From Bacteroidales bacterium (GTDB taxonomy: Bacteria > Bacteroidota > Bacteroidia > Bacteroidales > VadinHA17), in contig PLNT01000011.1 in the NCBI GenBank assembly GCA_003141895.1, forward strand, positions 109,112 through 173,111: a stretch of 64,000 bases of DNA, in the 5' to 3' direction. Position numbers and translations under genes: made by a program. The notes beneath the pieces are model-generated. The model was not told the origin of the DNA. It did not search any database and saw only the letters and a list, made by a program, of their open reading frames with translations. Positions 1 to 10,249 of the stretch are shown here, piece by piece (within the stretch, counting starts at the first letter, position 1; each line of letters opens with the position of its first letter).

Positions 1-96
1 ATCCATCTTTATATAATTGAAATATTAATAAATTAATAGCCGTTTTTACCCCCCTTTAGGGTGGAAGGGGGGCAAAGCACAATGGGGGTTAAAATT

Positions 97-1458
97 ATGG
101 CCAAGTCCAAAACAATATTTGTATGCCAGAACTGCGGAGTTGAATCTGCAAAGTGGATCGGACGATGTCCTTCATGTAAAGAATGGAATACCTATCATGA
201 AGAAATAATTGCTCCTGCATCTTCGAGGGAATCGTCATTCATTATGAACCAGGAAAAAAGGAAGCCTGAACTCCTCGATAGTATCAAGGCTGATGAGTAC
301 GGCCGTCAAAAGACAGGCATATCGGAACTCGACCGTATCCTTGGCGGGGGCATTGTTGGTGGTTCGCTTATTCTTCTTGGGGGAGAACCAGGTGTAGGCA
401 AATCAACCCTGGCTCTCCAACTGGCCCTGGCACTGAAAGGGAAAAATATACTGTATGTGTCAGGAGAAGAAAGTGAAGAACAAATAAGTCTCAGGGCACG
501 AAGGATGAAAAACACAAATCCATTATGTTATATTCTCAGTGAAACTGATCTTGAAAGTATTCTCACGCATGCTGAAAATATAAAACCGGGATTAATAATA
601 ATTGACTCAATCCAGACTATAAACAATTCACTGTTGGAATCTTCTGCCGGTTCAGTAACACAGGTCAGAGAATGCGCTGCCCAGCTTCTGAAATACTCAA
701 AGATTACAGGGATACCTGTTTTCCTGATCGGTCATATTACAAAGGATGGAACACTTGCAGGTCCAAAAGTTCTTGAGCACATAGTAGATGTGGTTCTCTA
801 CTTTGAAGGTGATAACAATTATGTCTACAGGATTCTCCGTTCAGTAAAAAACAGGTTCGGATCAACATCTGAGCTGGGTATTTTTGAAATGGTCGAAACC
901 GGATTGAGAGAGGTTGATAATCCTTCTGAAATGTTTATCAATCAGCACGATGAAGCTCTGAGTGGAATCTCGATTGCTGCAACTGTCGATGGACTGAGGC
1001 CCTTTCTTATAGAGACCCAGGCTTTAGTCAGCAGCGCCGTTTATGGAACGCCGCAAAGAAGCTCAACCGGGTTTGATATAAGAAGACTTAATATGTTGCT
1101 TGCGGTTCTTGAAAAAAGAGCTGGTTTTAAATTAGGTGTTAAAGATGTATTCCTGAATATAGCAGGAGGCATCAAGGTAAATGATCCGGCGATAGATATG
1201 GCGATAATGAGTTCTGTGCTTTCGTCAAATCTTGATATACCGATAGGACGTGAAACCTGTTTTGCAGGAGAAGCTGGACTTTCGGGAGAAATAAGACCTG
1301 TCTCCCGGATTGAACAAAGAATAAGGGAAGCTTCAAAAATGGGTTTCAACAAAATATATATATCCAAATATCACAGGAATATCTCCCTCAAGGATCTTAG
1401 CATAGAAGTTATACAGGTAGGGAAGATAGAGAATCTGATAAGGGGGCTGTTTAGCTAG
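97..1458 (+). CDS. radA: DNA repair protein RadA (Sms); ORF track starts at 61, but the conserved N-terminus MAKSKTIFVCQNCG starts at 97
   Basis: Zinc finger CQNCG...CPSC, Walker A GGEPGVGKSTL, RadA C-terminal Lon-like domain. Confidence 0.95.
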   Translation: MAKSKTIFVCQNCGVESAKWIGRCPSCKEWNTYHEEIIAPASSRESSFIMNQEKRKPELLDSIKADEYGRQKTGISELDRILGGGIVGGSLILLGGEPGVGKSTLALQLALALKGKNILYVSGEESEEQISLRARRMKNTNPLCYILSETDLESILTHAENIKPGLIIIDSIQTINNSLLESSAGSVTQVRECAAQLLKYSKITGIPVFLIGHITKDGTLAGPKVLEHIVDVVLYFEGDNNYVYRILRSVKNRFGSTSELGIFEMVETGLREVDNPSEMFINQHDEALSGISIAATVDGLRPFLIETQALVSSAVYGTPQRSSTGFDIRRLNMLLAVLEKRAGFKLGVKDVFLNIAGGIKVNDPAIDMAIMSSVLSSNLDIPIGRETCFAGEAGLSGEIRPVSRIEQRIREASKMGFNKIYISKYHRNISLKDLSIEVIQVGKIENLIRGLFS

Positions 1459-1502
1459 TATGTTTATGGGATTATAAGATTGCTTCGTCGCGTTGCTCCT
1501 CG

Positions 1503-1698
1503 CAATGACCCGTCGTTCTATAATGTTCCTGTCTTGATACCAAAACAAATTTAAATAGTTTGGTCCGTCATTGCGAGAAACGAAGTGACGAAGCAATCCC
1601 CCAATGACCCGTTGTTTTATAATGTACTGTCCTGATCCCAAAGTAAATTTAAATGGTTTGGTCCGTCATTGCAGGAACGAAGTGACGAAGCAATCCCC
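1503..1698. repeat. Two tandem ~98-bp repeats containing the GTCATTGCGAG...CGAAG(C/T)GACGAAGCAATC palindrome-type repeat
   Basis: Unit 1 (1503-1601) and unit 2 (1602-1698) both read CAATGACCCGT-GTT-TATAATGT...AAATTTAAAT-GTTTGGTCCGTCATTGC...GAAGTGACGAAGCAATCCCC; an inverted half copy lies at 1478-1509. Confidence 0.85.
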
Positions 1699-1732
1699 GT
1701 TGCACCTTTACGTCATTATACCTTTACGCCTT

Positions 1733-4081
1733 TTAGTATCTTGTTCTTCTCGAATTATCGCTCCGTGAACTATTCTTCTTAACCTTATTACAGTCGAGTT
1801 CCATGTTAAAATTCGACGGGACTTCAAATTCATCGGTTTGCATGCTGCTGAATTGTGGATCAGCATATACTTTTGTGAGAAAGTGGCCCATTATCGGAAG
1901 TGCCATATTTGCTCCCGATCCTTCTCCCAATGCTTCAAAATGAATAGCCTGATCTTCCCAACCGCTCCAGACTCCGCCCACAAGGTGAGGAGTTACAGCC
2001 ATAAACCATCCGTTGGAATGATTCTGGGTAGTCCCGGTTTTTCCGCCAATCTGATTCATAAGATTAAAATCCCTTCTTAGCTTGTTCCCGGTTCCGTGAA
2101 GTACTACTCCCTGCAGAAGATTAATCATGAGATAAGCCTGGTTTTCACTTAACACCTCTTCTATTTTGGGAGTAAATTTCGATATCGTATTCCCATTTTT
2201 GTCCTCAATACGGGTGACATACATTGGCCTGGTATAAACACCTTTATTGGCAAATGTTCCATAAGCACCAACCATTTCTTCAAGTTTTATATCTGATGTA
2301 CCAAGAAATATTGACGGTACCGGATCAATAAAACTTCTGACTCCCATCTTGTGCATAAGATCGGTTACTGCAGTTGGTTTAAACTGCTTCATTAACCATG
2401 CAGAAACATAATTTTCAGATTCAGCCAGTCCCCATGCCAGAGTAACCATTCTCCCATGGAAATTCTTTGGTCCGGTACTCCTTGGTGACCAGGCAACAGA
2501 ATCACCGGGAATATCAAAATACTGCGGAATATCAGGAACCTCCAGACATGGTGAATATCCGTTTTGCATCGCAACAGTATAAAGAAAAGGTTTAATTGTA
2601 CTTCCGATCTGTTTCCTCTGCTGTGTTACTGCATCATACTTAAAATACCTGAAATCGGGGCCTCCGACATAAGCTTTAACATATCCATTAACAGGTTCTT
2701 CGACCATAAATGCCGAGCGAATGAAATATTTAAAATATCTGATGGAATCAAGAGGCGTCATTATAGTATCCCTGTCTCCCTTCCATGAAAAGACTCTCAT
2801 ATTGACTTTTGTATTAAATGCCTGCATGATTGAGTCGTCGGAATAGCCTCTTGCCCTCATAATATAATATCTGTCACTCTGATGGAGAGACGCCATGATG
2901 AGATCATCAGTTTCCTTTTTGTTCAGATCATCAGAAAAGGGAGGGTTCTTGAATCCTTTTGCGCGATGGTTGAATTCCGGTTGAACCACTTTTGAAAGAT
3001 GTTCAGCCAATGACTCTTCCGCATATTTTTGCATACGCGAATTAATAGTAGTATATATTTTCAGGCCGTCACGGTAAATATCATAATTTGTGCCATCAGG
3101 TTTTTTATTTTTGTTACACCAACCATAGAGTGGATCATTATTCCATTCCCATAATGCATCTTCATAAGAATCAGGATTAGCATATTTTGACCTGTCAGGT
3201 TCTGGCTTTCTCATCCTGGTTGTCAGATACTGCCTGAGATAGGTGGCCATACCAGTGTTATGATCTTCCAGCTTGAAGTCGACCACAATCGGCAGTTTCA
3301 TTACAGAATCTGCAACTGCGGAACTAATATATCCATAATGTGCCATCTGGGATATTACCACATTTCTCCTCTGCAGCATCATATTATAATTTCTTACAGG
3401 GTTATACTTTGTTGATGCTTTTAGCATTCCAACCAGGACAGCTGCCTGCTGTAGATTCAATGAATCGGGAGTAGTATTGAAATAAACCTTTGCTGCCGAC
3501 CTTATTCCGATAGCATTATAGCTAAAGTCGAATTTATTGAGATACATAGTAATTATCTCTTCCTTGGTGTAACTCCTCTCCAGTTTTACAGCGGTTTGCC
3601 ACTCCTTAAATTTGGAAACACCCAGCTTAATTTTTCTCATGAGATTGGAATTTCTTGCAGTATCTCTCGGATAAAGCTGCTTTGCAAGCTGTTGTGTGAT
3701 AGTACTGCCGCCCCCTGTTCCCTGACCAAGAAGTATCGTTTTGACAACTGCCCGTCCAAGACCGCGTATATCAATACCCGAATGCCTGTAATACCTGCTA
3801 TCTTCTGTCGATATGAGTGCAGCTGTAAGATATGGCGACAAATCTTTATATACGGTCCAGGTCCGGTTCTCAATGCTTATTTTACCTAGGAGTACTCCGT
3901 CTTCAGAGATAACCTGCGCGGCAAGATAATATTCCGGATTTTCGAGTTCATCGAAAGTTGGCATCCTGCCAAGCTTCTCTTTTGATATTAGTATAAATAA
4001 TAAAATGACAAATACGAATGGAAAAGTGAACAAAGCCCAGAACCAGATAAGGTATTTTTTGTTGTTTGAATTGCCTTTCAT
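1733..4081 (-). CDS. Penicillin-binding protein 1A family (transglycosylase/transpeptidase)
   Basis: GT51 motifs EDSRYYRHSGID and GGSTITQQLAKQ; transpeptidase motifs and KTGTTQN. Confidence 0.93.
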   Translation of the reverse strand: MKGNSNNKKYLIWFWALFTFPFVFVILLFILISKEKLGRMPTFDELENPEYYLAAQVISEDGVLLGKISIENRTWTVYKDLSPYLTAALISTEDSRYYRHSGIDIRGLGRAVVKTILLGQGTGGGSTITQQLAKQLYPRDTARNSNLMRKIKLGVSKFKEWQTAVKLERSYTKEEIITMYLNKFDFSYNAIGIRSAAKVYFNTTPDSLNLQQAAVLVGMLKASTKYNPVRNYNMMLQRRNVVISQMAHYGYISSAVADSVMKLPIVVDFKLEDHNTGMATYLRQYLTTRMRKPEPDRSKYANPDSYEDALWEWNNDPLYGWCNKNKKPDGTNYDIYRDGLKIYTTINSRMQKYAEESLAEHLSKVVQPEFNHRAKGFKNPPFSDDLNKKETDDLIMASLHQSDRYYIMRARGYSDDSIMQAFNTKVNMRVFSWKGDRDTIMTPLDSIRYFKYFIRSAFMVEEPVNGYVKAYVGGPDFRYFKYDAVTQQRKQIGSTIKPFLYTVAMQNGYSPCLEVPDIPQYFDIPGDSVAWSPRSTGPKNFHGRMVTLAWGLAESENYVSAWLMKQFKPTAVTDLMHKMGVRSFIDPVPSIFLGTSDIKLEEMVGAYGTFANKGVYTRPMYVTRIEDKNGNTISKFTPKIEEVLSENQAYLMINLLQGVVLHGTGNKLRRDFNLMNQIGGKTGTTQNHSNGWFMAVTPHLVGGVWSGWEDQAIHFEALGEGSGANMALPIMGHFLTKVYADPQFSSMQTDEFEVPSNFNMELDCNKVKKNSSRSDNSRRTRY

Positions 4082-4201
4082 TTACTCAGAGTGTTTGGTC
4101 CAAAAATAGTAAATAATAAAGAATCTTAACGGTTTATTTTGAAGTTTGGTACCTAATTGACTTACTTTGTCGTCTGATAAAAAGAATAAATATCTGCTGT
4201 A

Positions 4202-6502
4202 ATGATCGAAAATCTTGTAATTGTTGAGTCGCCTGCAAAAGCGAAGACCATTGAGAAGTTCCTGGGAAAAGATTTCCGTGTAATGTCAAGTTTCGGACAC
4301 ATAAGGGACCTGGCTAAAAAGAATCTTGGTATTGATATTAAAAACAACTTCACTCCTGATTATGAGATTCCAAAGGAAAAAGCCAAAGTTGTAAGCGAAT
4401 TACGCAAAGCGGCCTCGGATTCGAAGAATATCTGGATAGCCTCCGACGAGGACCGGGAAGGTGAAGCAATTGCATGGCACCTTGCCAGTGTTTTGAAACT
4501 TGATCTTCTAACTACAAAAAGAATTGTATTTCATGAAATAACAAAAGAAGCTATTTCAAATGCAATTGAAAATCCACGGAAGGTTGATATGAATCTTGTC
4601 AATTCTCAGCAGGCACGACGTATTCTCGACCGGCTTGTGGGATTTGAAATATCACCGGTACTCTGGAAGAAGGTACAGCCTTCGCTCTCTGCAGGAAGAG
4701 TTCAGTCAGTAGCCGTTCGTTTAATTGTTGAAAGAGAAAGAGAGATAATCTCCTTTGAGTCAGAATCTTCTTTCAGGGTAACCGCTGTTTTCAGAATTAG
4801 TAGCGAAGAGAATGCTATTCTCAGGGCAGAAGCTTCCAAAAGATTCCATGATGAAAAAGAAGCTCTTGCATTTCTTGAGCAGTGCAATATTTCAAAATAT
4901 ACTATTGGCAATATCAGTATTAAACCGGGCACCCGTTCACCGGCTCCGCCTTTTACAACTTCAACACTCCAGCAGGAAGCTTACAGAAAATTGGGTTTTT
5001 CTGTAGCCCAGACAATGGCTGTTGCACAAAAGCTCTATGAGGCCGGTAAGATAACCTATATGAGAACAGACTCCACAAATCTTTCAAACCTGGCCCTGGT
5101 CAAGGCACGTGAAATGATTACTTCGGAGTTCGGCGAAAATTACTCCAAGACCCGTCAGTTTAAAACTAAATCAAAAGGGGCCCAGGAGGCACACGAGGCC
5201 ATTCGTCCTGCATATCTCGATAATCCAACAACAGCAGGCAGCCAGAATGAAAAAAGACTTTATGAACTTATCTGGAAGCGAACCGTCGCTTCACAGATGG
5301 CAGATGCCAGAATAGAAAAAACATCTATTTCAATAAATATGAATAATTCTCCGGTCACATTCCAGGCAAACGGAGAAGTTATTAAGTTTGACGGGTTCCT
5401 AAGGGTTTATTCCGAATCATCAGACCAGGAAAACACCGACGAAGACAGGTATGTTATCCCGCCAGTGACACAAGGAATGCCACTTTCATACGATAACATT
5501 ACAGCAACTCAGAAATATACAACTCCTCCTCCAAGGTATACCGAGGCGAGCCTTGTCAAAAAACTTGAGGAACTGGGAATTGGCAGACCTTCCACCTATG
5601 CTCCAACTATTTCAACTATTCAGAATCGGGGTTATGTTTCCCGCGAAGACAGGCCAGGAGAAAAAAGGGAACTAAAAATTATTACACTTCTTGACGGTAA
5701 ATTTGCAAATTCAACTAAAACCGAAGTTACAGGTAAAGAAAAATCTAAACTTTTTCCCCAGGATATAGGAATGATTGTTAATGATTTTCTTCTTGAGAAT
5801 TTTTCTGAAATAGTCGATTATCATTTCACTGCAGAAGTCGAGGAGCAATTCGATGAGATCGCTCTTGGCAATCTTAAATGGACCGGTATGATAGAACAAT
5901 TCTATTCCCCGTTTCATAAAACAGTTACAAATACTCTTGAGAAGAAAGAAAGAAAAACCGGGACAAGACTGCTAGGGAATCACCCTGAAACGGGTGAACC
6001 CATCACAGTCAGAATGGGGCGCTTTGGTCCGGTTGCGCAGATCGGTGATTCAGGAAATGAAGAAAAGCCAAGATTTGCAAGTCTCTCAAAGAACCAGCTG
6101 CTTGAAACGATCACACTTGAAGAAGCGCTCAACCTGTTCCGCCTTCCTCGTTCCCTCGGAGAGTATGATGGAGGTGAAATGGTGGTAGGAATCGGTAAAT
6201 TCGGTCCTTATATAAGATTCAAAAGCAAATTTTTCTCCTTAAAAAAAGGGGTGGATGATCCCTATACTGTGACATATGACAGAGCCATTGAAATAATACT
6301 TGAAAAGACAGAAAGCGATAAAAAGAAAGTTCTGAAGGATTTTGGAGATATTATGCTCCTGAACGGCAGATATGGACCCTATCTTGTAAAAGACAAGCAG
6401 AATTACCGGTTACCCAAAGGTACCGATGTTGAAAAACTTACTAAAGAGGATTGCGAAAAAATTATTGGCAGCAGTGATAAACCAAAAAGAGCTTCTAAAT
6501 AA
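4202..6502 (+). CDS. topA: DNA topoisomerase I
   Basis: TOPRIM LVIVESPAKAKTIEKFLG, DEDREGEAIAWHL, active-site region ITYMRTDSTNLS. Confidence 0.96.
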   Translation: MIENLVIVESPAKAKTIEKFLGKDFRVMSSFGHIRDLAKKNLGIDIKNNFTPDYEIPKEKAKVVSELRKAASDSKNIWIASDEDREGEAIAWHLASVLKLDLLTTKRIVFHEITKEAISNAIENPRKVDMNLVNSQQARRILDRLVGFEISPVLWKKVQPSLSAGRVQSVAVRLIVEREREIISFESESSFRVTAVFRISSEENAILRAEASKRFHDEKEALAFLEQCNISKYTIGNISIKPGTRSPAPPFTTSTLQQEAYRKLGFSVAQTMAVAQKLYEAGKITYMRTDSTNLSNLALVKAREMITSEFGENYSKTRQFKTKSKGAQEAHEAIRPAYLDNPTTAGSQNEKRLYELIWKRTVASQMADARIEKTSISINMNNSPVTFQANGEVIKFDGFLRVYSESSDQENTDEDRYVIPPVTQGMPLSYDNITATQKYTTPPPRYTEASLVKKLEELGIGRPSTYAPTISTIQNRGYVSREDRPGEKRELKIITLLDGKFANSTKTEVTGKEKSKLFPQDIGMIVNDFLLENFSEIVDYHFTAEVEEQFDEIALGNLKWTGMIEQFYSPFHKTVTNTLEKKERKTGTRLLGNHPETGEPITVRMGRFGPVAQIGDSGNEEKPRFASLSKNQLLETITLEEALNLFRLPRSLGEYDGGEMVVGIGKFGPYIRFKSKFFSLKKGVDDPYTVTYDRAIEIILEKTESDKKKVLKDFGDIMLLNGRYGPYLVKDKQNYRLPKGTDVEKLTKEDCEKIIGSSDKPKRASK

Positions 6503-6505
6503 ACT

Positions 6506-7672
6506 ATGGTAGACCTGAATGATTATTTTAATCCTGTAAGCATCGAAGGACCTGATTTCAAGTATTTGACAGGACAGGCGGGCTTTCCCCACAATATTTC
6601 TATACATACCGAGAACCATCCTCTTAAGGATATCAGTAAATTTAAAATTGCGCTGTTTGGTGTTCCGGAAGGAAGAAACTCTCCTAATGCAGGTTCATTG
6701 AAAGGTCCGGATATGATCAGGGAACAATTATACTGCCTTGCCAAAATCCCTGGCAAATCTAAAATAATCGATCTCGGCAATATGAAGCAGGGCAGCACAT
6801 TTAACGATACCATTGCAGGATTAACGGATATTTTATCCATTTTAATAACAGAGAACCTGTTTCCTGTAATTATCGGAGGAACCAGTGCCCTTATCCCTGC
6901 TGTTGACAGAGCACTTTCTCAATTTATCAAAAGATATACTTTAATTGCTGTGGACCCGCGGATAGATTTCAGTAGCGAAAGGAAAGAACCTGATTCTTTC
7001 AATTATTTAAATGCTATCCTCAGCAATCACAAGAGTACCTTTTCACATTATATTAATATAGGTTATCAGACTTATCTTAATGATCAGCAAATAATAAACA
7101 GGTTTCTCAAACGACAGTCGGAGCTAATCAGGATCGGTGATGTCAGGCAGGCTATTTACCTTACAGAACCTCTTTTCAGGGATTCTGACGTGGCAATATT
7201 TGATATTTCCGCGGTCAGACAATCTGATGCCCCCGGAACTATCAGTACTTCCCCGAATGGTTTTTATGGAGAGGAGATCTGTCTTCTCGCCAGGTACGCG
7301 GGGATATCTGATAAACTGAAAGTATTTGGATTGTTTGATGTTAATCCGGAATATGATATCCGCAATCAGACTACCGGGTTGGCTGCCCAGATCCTCTGGT
7401 TCTTCCTTGAAGGTTTTTCTCAGAAGCAATACGAGACTCCCGTATTAAATATCAGTAATTCAGGACGATTCATTAAATATCATGTAAGGATCACCGATCT
7501 GGAAGATGATCTTATATTTGTAAAAAGTAACCTTACCGACAGATGGTGGATCGAACTTCCAGCTGAGAAAGATCAGAATCTCTATGTGGCATGTTCGCAT
7601 GAAGATTACCTCAAGGCTAACCGCAACGAAGTCCCCGAAAGGTGGGTTCAGGCTGTGGAAAGACTGAAATAA
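6506..7672 (+). CDS. Ureohydrolase (arginase/formimidoylglutamase)-fold protein, metal motifs apparently degenerate
   Basis: Overall arginase-family layout (GVPEG...GxxxGPDMIRE..., IIGGTSALIPA, AVDPRIDF, FDISAVRQSDAPG) with substitutions at canonical ligand positions. Confidence 0.75.
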   Translation: MVDLNDYFNPVSIEGPDFKYLTGQAGFPHNISIHTENHPLKDISKFKIALFGVPEGRNSPNAGSLKGPDMIREQLYCLAKIPGKSKIIDLGNMKQGSTFNDTIAGLTDILSILITENLFPVIIGGTSALIPAVDRALSQFIKRYTLIAVDPRIDFSSERKEPDSFNYLNAILSNHKSTFSHYINIGYQTYLNDQQIINRFLKRQSELIRIGDVRQAIYLTEPLFRDSDVAIFDISAVRQSDAPGTISTSPNGFYGEEICLLARYAGISDKLKVFGLFDVNPEYDIRNQTTGLAAQILWFFLEGFSQKQYETPVLNISNSGRFIKYHVRITDLEDDLIFVKSNLTDRWWIELPAEKDQNLYVACSHEDYLKANRNEVPERWVQAVERLK

Positions 7673-7673
7673 G

Positions 7674-7706
7674 CAGATTGCTTCGTCGCAAGCTCCTCGC
7701 AATGAC
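7674..7706. repeat. Single copy of the GATTGCTTCGTCG...CTCGCAATGAC repeat
   Basis: agattgcttcgtcgcaagctcctcgcaatgacc; same family as 1478-1698. Confidence 0.75.
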
Positions 7707-7880
7707 CTTCATATTTAGATGGCATTATTTAGTAAAACTTTTCGGAAACAAATTCCTAAACCTTTCGTTTAACTGTGGTAAACCTAAAACTTAAATAAAT
7801 ACCGGTAAATTTGTAAAGCAATCAGATTTTTATTTATTTTACTTGTTCAATCAATGGACATCGCATCTTTAAATAAAGAG

Positions 7881-8825
7881 ATGAAAAAACTAATTACTGC
7901 ATTTCTCTTTTTAGTATTGTTAGTACACCCGGTTTTTTCTCAGCAAGATCCTTTGTCGAGTCAATACATGTTCAACATTCTGACCTATAATCCCGGCGTG
8001 GCGGGAACCTCAGGAATGATCTGTGCCACAGCTCTTAATCGTCAGCAATGGGTAGGATTTAAAGGTGCTCCTTCAACTACCCTTTTCAATATCAGTGCTC
8101 CTGTTTCTCTCTTCGGCATAAAAAGCGGAGTTGGATTGGTTGTTGAAAGTGATAACATAGGTTTTGATAAAAATATAAACCTCACGGGAGCTTACTCTTA
8201 CATAATGGATCTTGCATCAGGGAAACTTGGAATCGGATTAAATCTTGGAATGTTTAGTATGGCACTTTCTCCTGACTGGCAAATACCATCCGGCGATGCG
8301 CATACTCCGGTTTCAGGAGATCCGTTAATTCCTGAAAGCAAAGAGAGTCATGTCACTTTTGATGCCGGACTAGGTTTCTTCTACAAGACGGACAAATATT
8401 ATGGTTCCCTTTCAGTTACTCATATAAATCAACCGAAACTAAACTTCAGCAAAGGCTCTCCATATATCAGCAGGCATTATTATCTAACAGGCGGATATAC
8501 ATTGCAATTACCTAATCCGTCGCTTGAATTAATGCCGTCTGCTTTTGTGTACAGCGATGGAAAGGCTTTCCAGTATGCAATAACTTCTTTGATCAGATAC
8601 AATAAAAAAGTATGGGGGGGCGTTTCTTACAGAGCCGGCGATGCCTTTATCGGAATTGTAGGGCTACAGCTATTTAATGGAATCAGGCTTGGTTATTCGT
8701 ATGATTTTACAATTTCCGATGTACGAACGAACAGCAGTGGCTCGTATGAATTTGTGGTTAATTATTGCTTCGACCTGAACCTGGGCAAAAGCCCGATGAA
8801 ATATAAAAGTATCAGATTTTTATGA
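7881..8825 (+). CDS. PorP/SprF family type IX secretion system membrane protein
   Basis: Signal peptide then QQDPLSSQYMFNILTYNPGVAGTSG, typical of PorP/SprF; followed directly by gldKLMN. Confidence 0.92.
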   Translation: MKKLITAFLFLVLLVHPVFSQQDPLSSQYMFNILTYNPGVAGTSGMICATALNRQQWVGFKGAPSTTLFNISAPVSLFGIKSGVGLVVESDNIGFDKNINLTGAYSYIMDLASGKLGIGLNLGMFSMALSPDWQIPSGDAHTPVSGDPLIPESKESHVTFDAGLGFFYKTDKYYGSLSVTHINQPKLNFSKGSPYISRHYYLTGGYTLQLPNPSLELMPSAFVYSDGKAFQYAITSLIRYNKKVWGGVSYRAGDAFIGIVGLQLFNGIRLGYSYDFTISDVRTNSSGSYEFVVNYCFDLNLGKSPMKYKSIRFL

Positions 8826-8872
8826 TTATTAAAAAAAATTAACTTACTTGCAATACAAAATTCTATAGTATT

Positions 8873-10216
8873 ATGAAAAAGGTAACCCTATCTGCTCTAA
8901 TATTGATAGTCCTGTTAACTGGTTGTCACTCTTCAAATAACGGAGAATTAACTGGCGTTCAAGGGCGGAAAAAGTTCTTTGAGCCGGAACCCTTTGAAAT
9001 GGCCTTTATTCCTGCCGGGAATTTTATGATGGGACCAAGTGATCAGGATGCCGTATGGGCAATGAACAGCATCTCCAAGTCCGTTACTGTTGATGCTTTC
9101 TGGATGGATCAGACCGAAATAACAAATAATAAATATCGTCAATTTGTATACTATGTACGTGATTCTATTCTAAGAACAAAATTAGGAAATGCCAGTATCA
9201 CTGACAGACAGTATTTTATGGTAGATAAGGATGGTAATGCCATTGAACCAAACGTTATTAACTGGGAAGAAAAAATAGATCCTGAAGAAGAAACTACCAA
9301 AGCCACAATCGAAGAAATGTATTACCCTCCTGAAGAGAGATTCAACGGGAAAAAACAGGTCGATGTAAGAAAACTTAATTATTCATATTTCTGGGTTGAT
9401 TTACAGCAGGCTGCAAAGTCGACTTACAAATATGACTATGCAAATAGTACGGGTAAATATGAAGGTAAGGTTACAAATAATGATGGTACCCGGACAGATG
9501 TTAAAGATCGTTCTTCGTTCATTAAACACAATATCATAAACGTATATCCTGACACTCTTTGCTGGATCCGTGATTTTACCTATTCATTCAACGACCCTCA
9601 GGCATCACTCTATTTCTGGCATCCTTCATTCGACGATTATCCTGTTGTCGGAGTATCCTGGGTCCAGGCTACTGCATTCAGTATCTGGAGAACAAACAAT
9701 ATGAATACCGCTCTGAGAAAAGACGGTGTTGCAGATGTTCATGAATACAGGCTTCCACTCGAAACCGAATGGGAATATGCCGCAAGAGGAGGTCTCGATC
9801 TTTCAATGTACCCATGGGGCGGGCCATACACACGTAATTATAAAGGATGCTTCCTTGCTAACTTCAAACCACTTCGTGGTAACTATATCGATGATGGAAA
9901 CGTATATGCAGGTAAAGTTGGCTCATATGAACCAAATGAATATGGACTATATGATATGGCAGGAAACGTTGCTGAATGGACCTGCTGTGCATACTCACCT
10001 TCAGCCTACATATTCCAGCATGATCTTCAGCCAAACTATGAATATAATGCTACTCCGCAGGATCCGCCTATTATGAAAAGAAAGGTTATCCGTGGCGGAT
10101 CATGGAAGGATATAGCCTATTTCCTGCAAACCAGTGCAAGAGATTATGAATATCAGGACTCTACTAAATCATATGTCGGTTTCCGTAATGTAAGATCTTA
10201 TATTGGTGTAAATTAA
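8873..10216 (+). CDS. gldK: Gliding motility / T9SS lipoprotein GldK (PorK), SUMF1-like fold
   Basis: Lipobox LLTGCHSS; FGE-sulfatase-like motifs (PLETEWEYAARGG, GLYDMAGNVAEWT, VIRGGSWKD); operon context. Confidence 0.92.
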   Translation: MKKVTLSALILIVLLTGCHSSNNGELTGVQGRKKFFEPEPFEMAFIPAGNFMMGPSDQDAVWAMNSISKSVTVDAFWMDQTEITNNKYRQFVYYVRDSILRTKLGNASITDRQYFMVDKDGNAIEPNVINWEEKIDPEEETTKATIEEMYYPPEERFNGKKQVDVRKLNYSYFWVDLQQAAKSTYKYDYANSTGKYEGKVTNNDGTRTDVKDRSSFIKHNIINVYPDTLCWIRDFTYSFNDPQASLYFWHPSFDDYPVVGVSWVQATAFSIWRTNNMNTALRKDGVADVHEYRLPLETEWEYAARGGLDLSMYPWGGPYTRNYKGCFLANFKPLRGNYIDDGNVYAGKVGSYEPNEYGLYDMAGNVAEWTCCAYSPSAYIFQHDLQPNYEYNATPQDPPIMKRKVIRGGSWKDIAYFLQTSARDYEYQDSTKSYVGFRNVRSYIGVN

Positions 10217-10249
10217 ATAATTAGAACTAACCCTAAATAATCTCGTAAA

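Noticed and set aside
1333-1641. 102-aa minus-strand ORF over the radA 3' end
   Set aside because: Antisense to radA and partly made of the tandem intergenic repeat; no recognisable domain.
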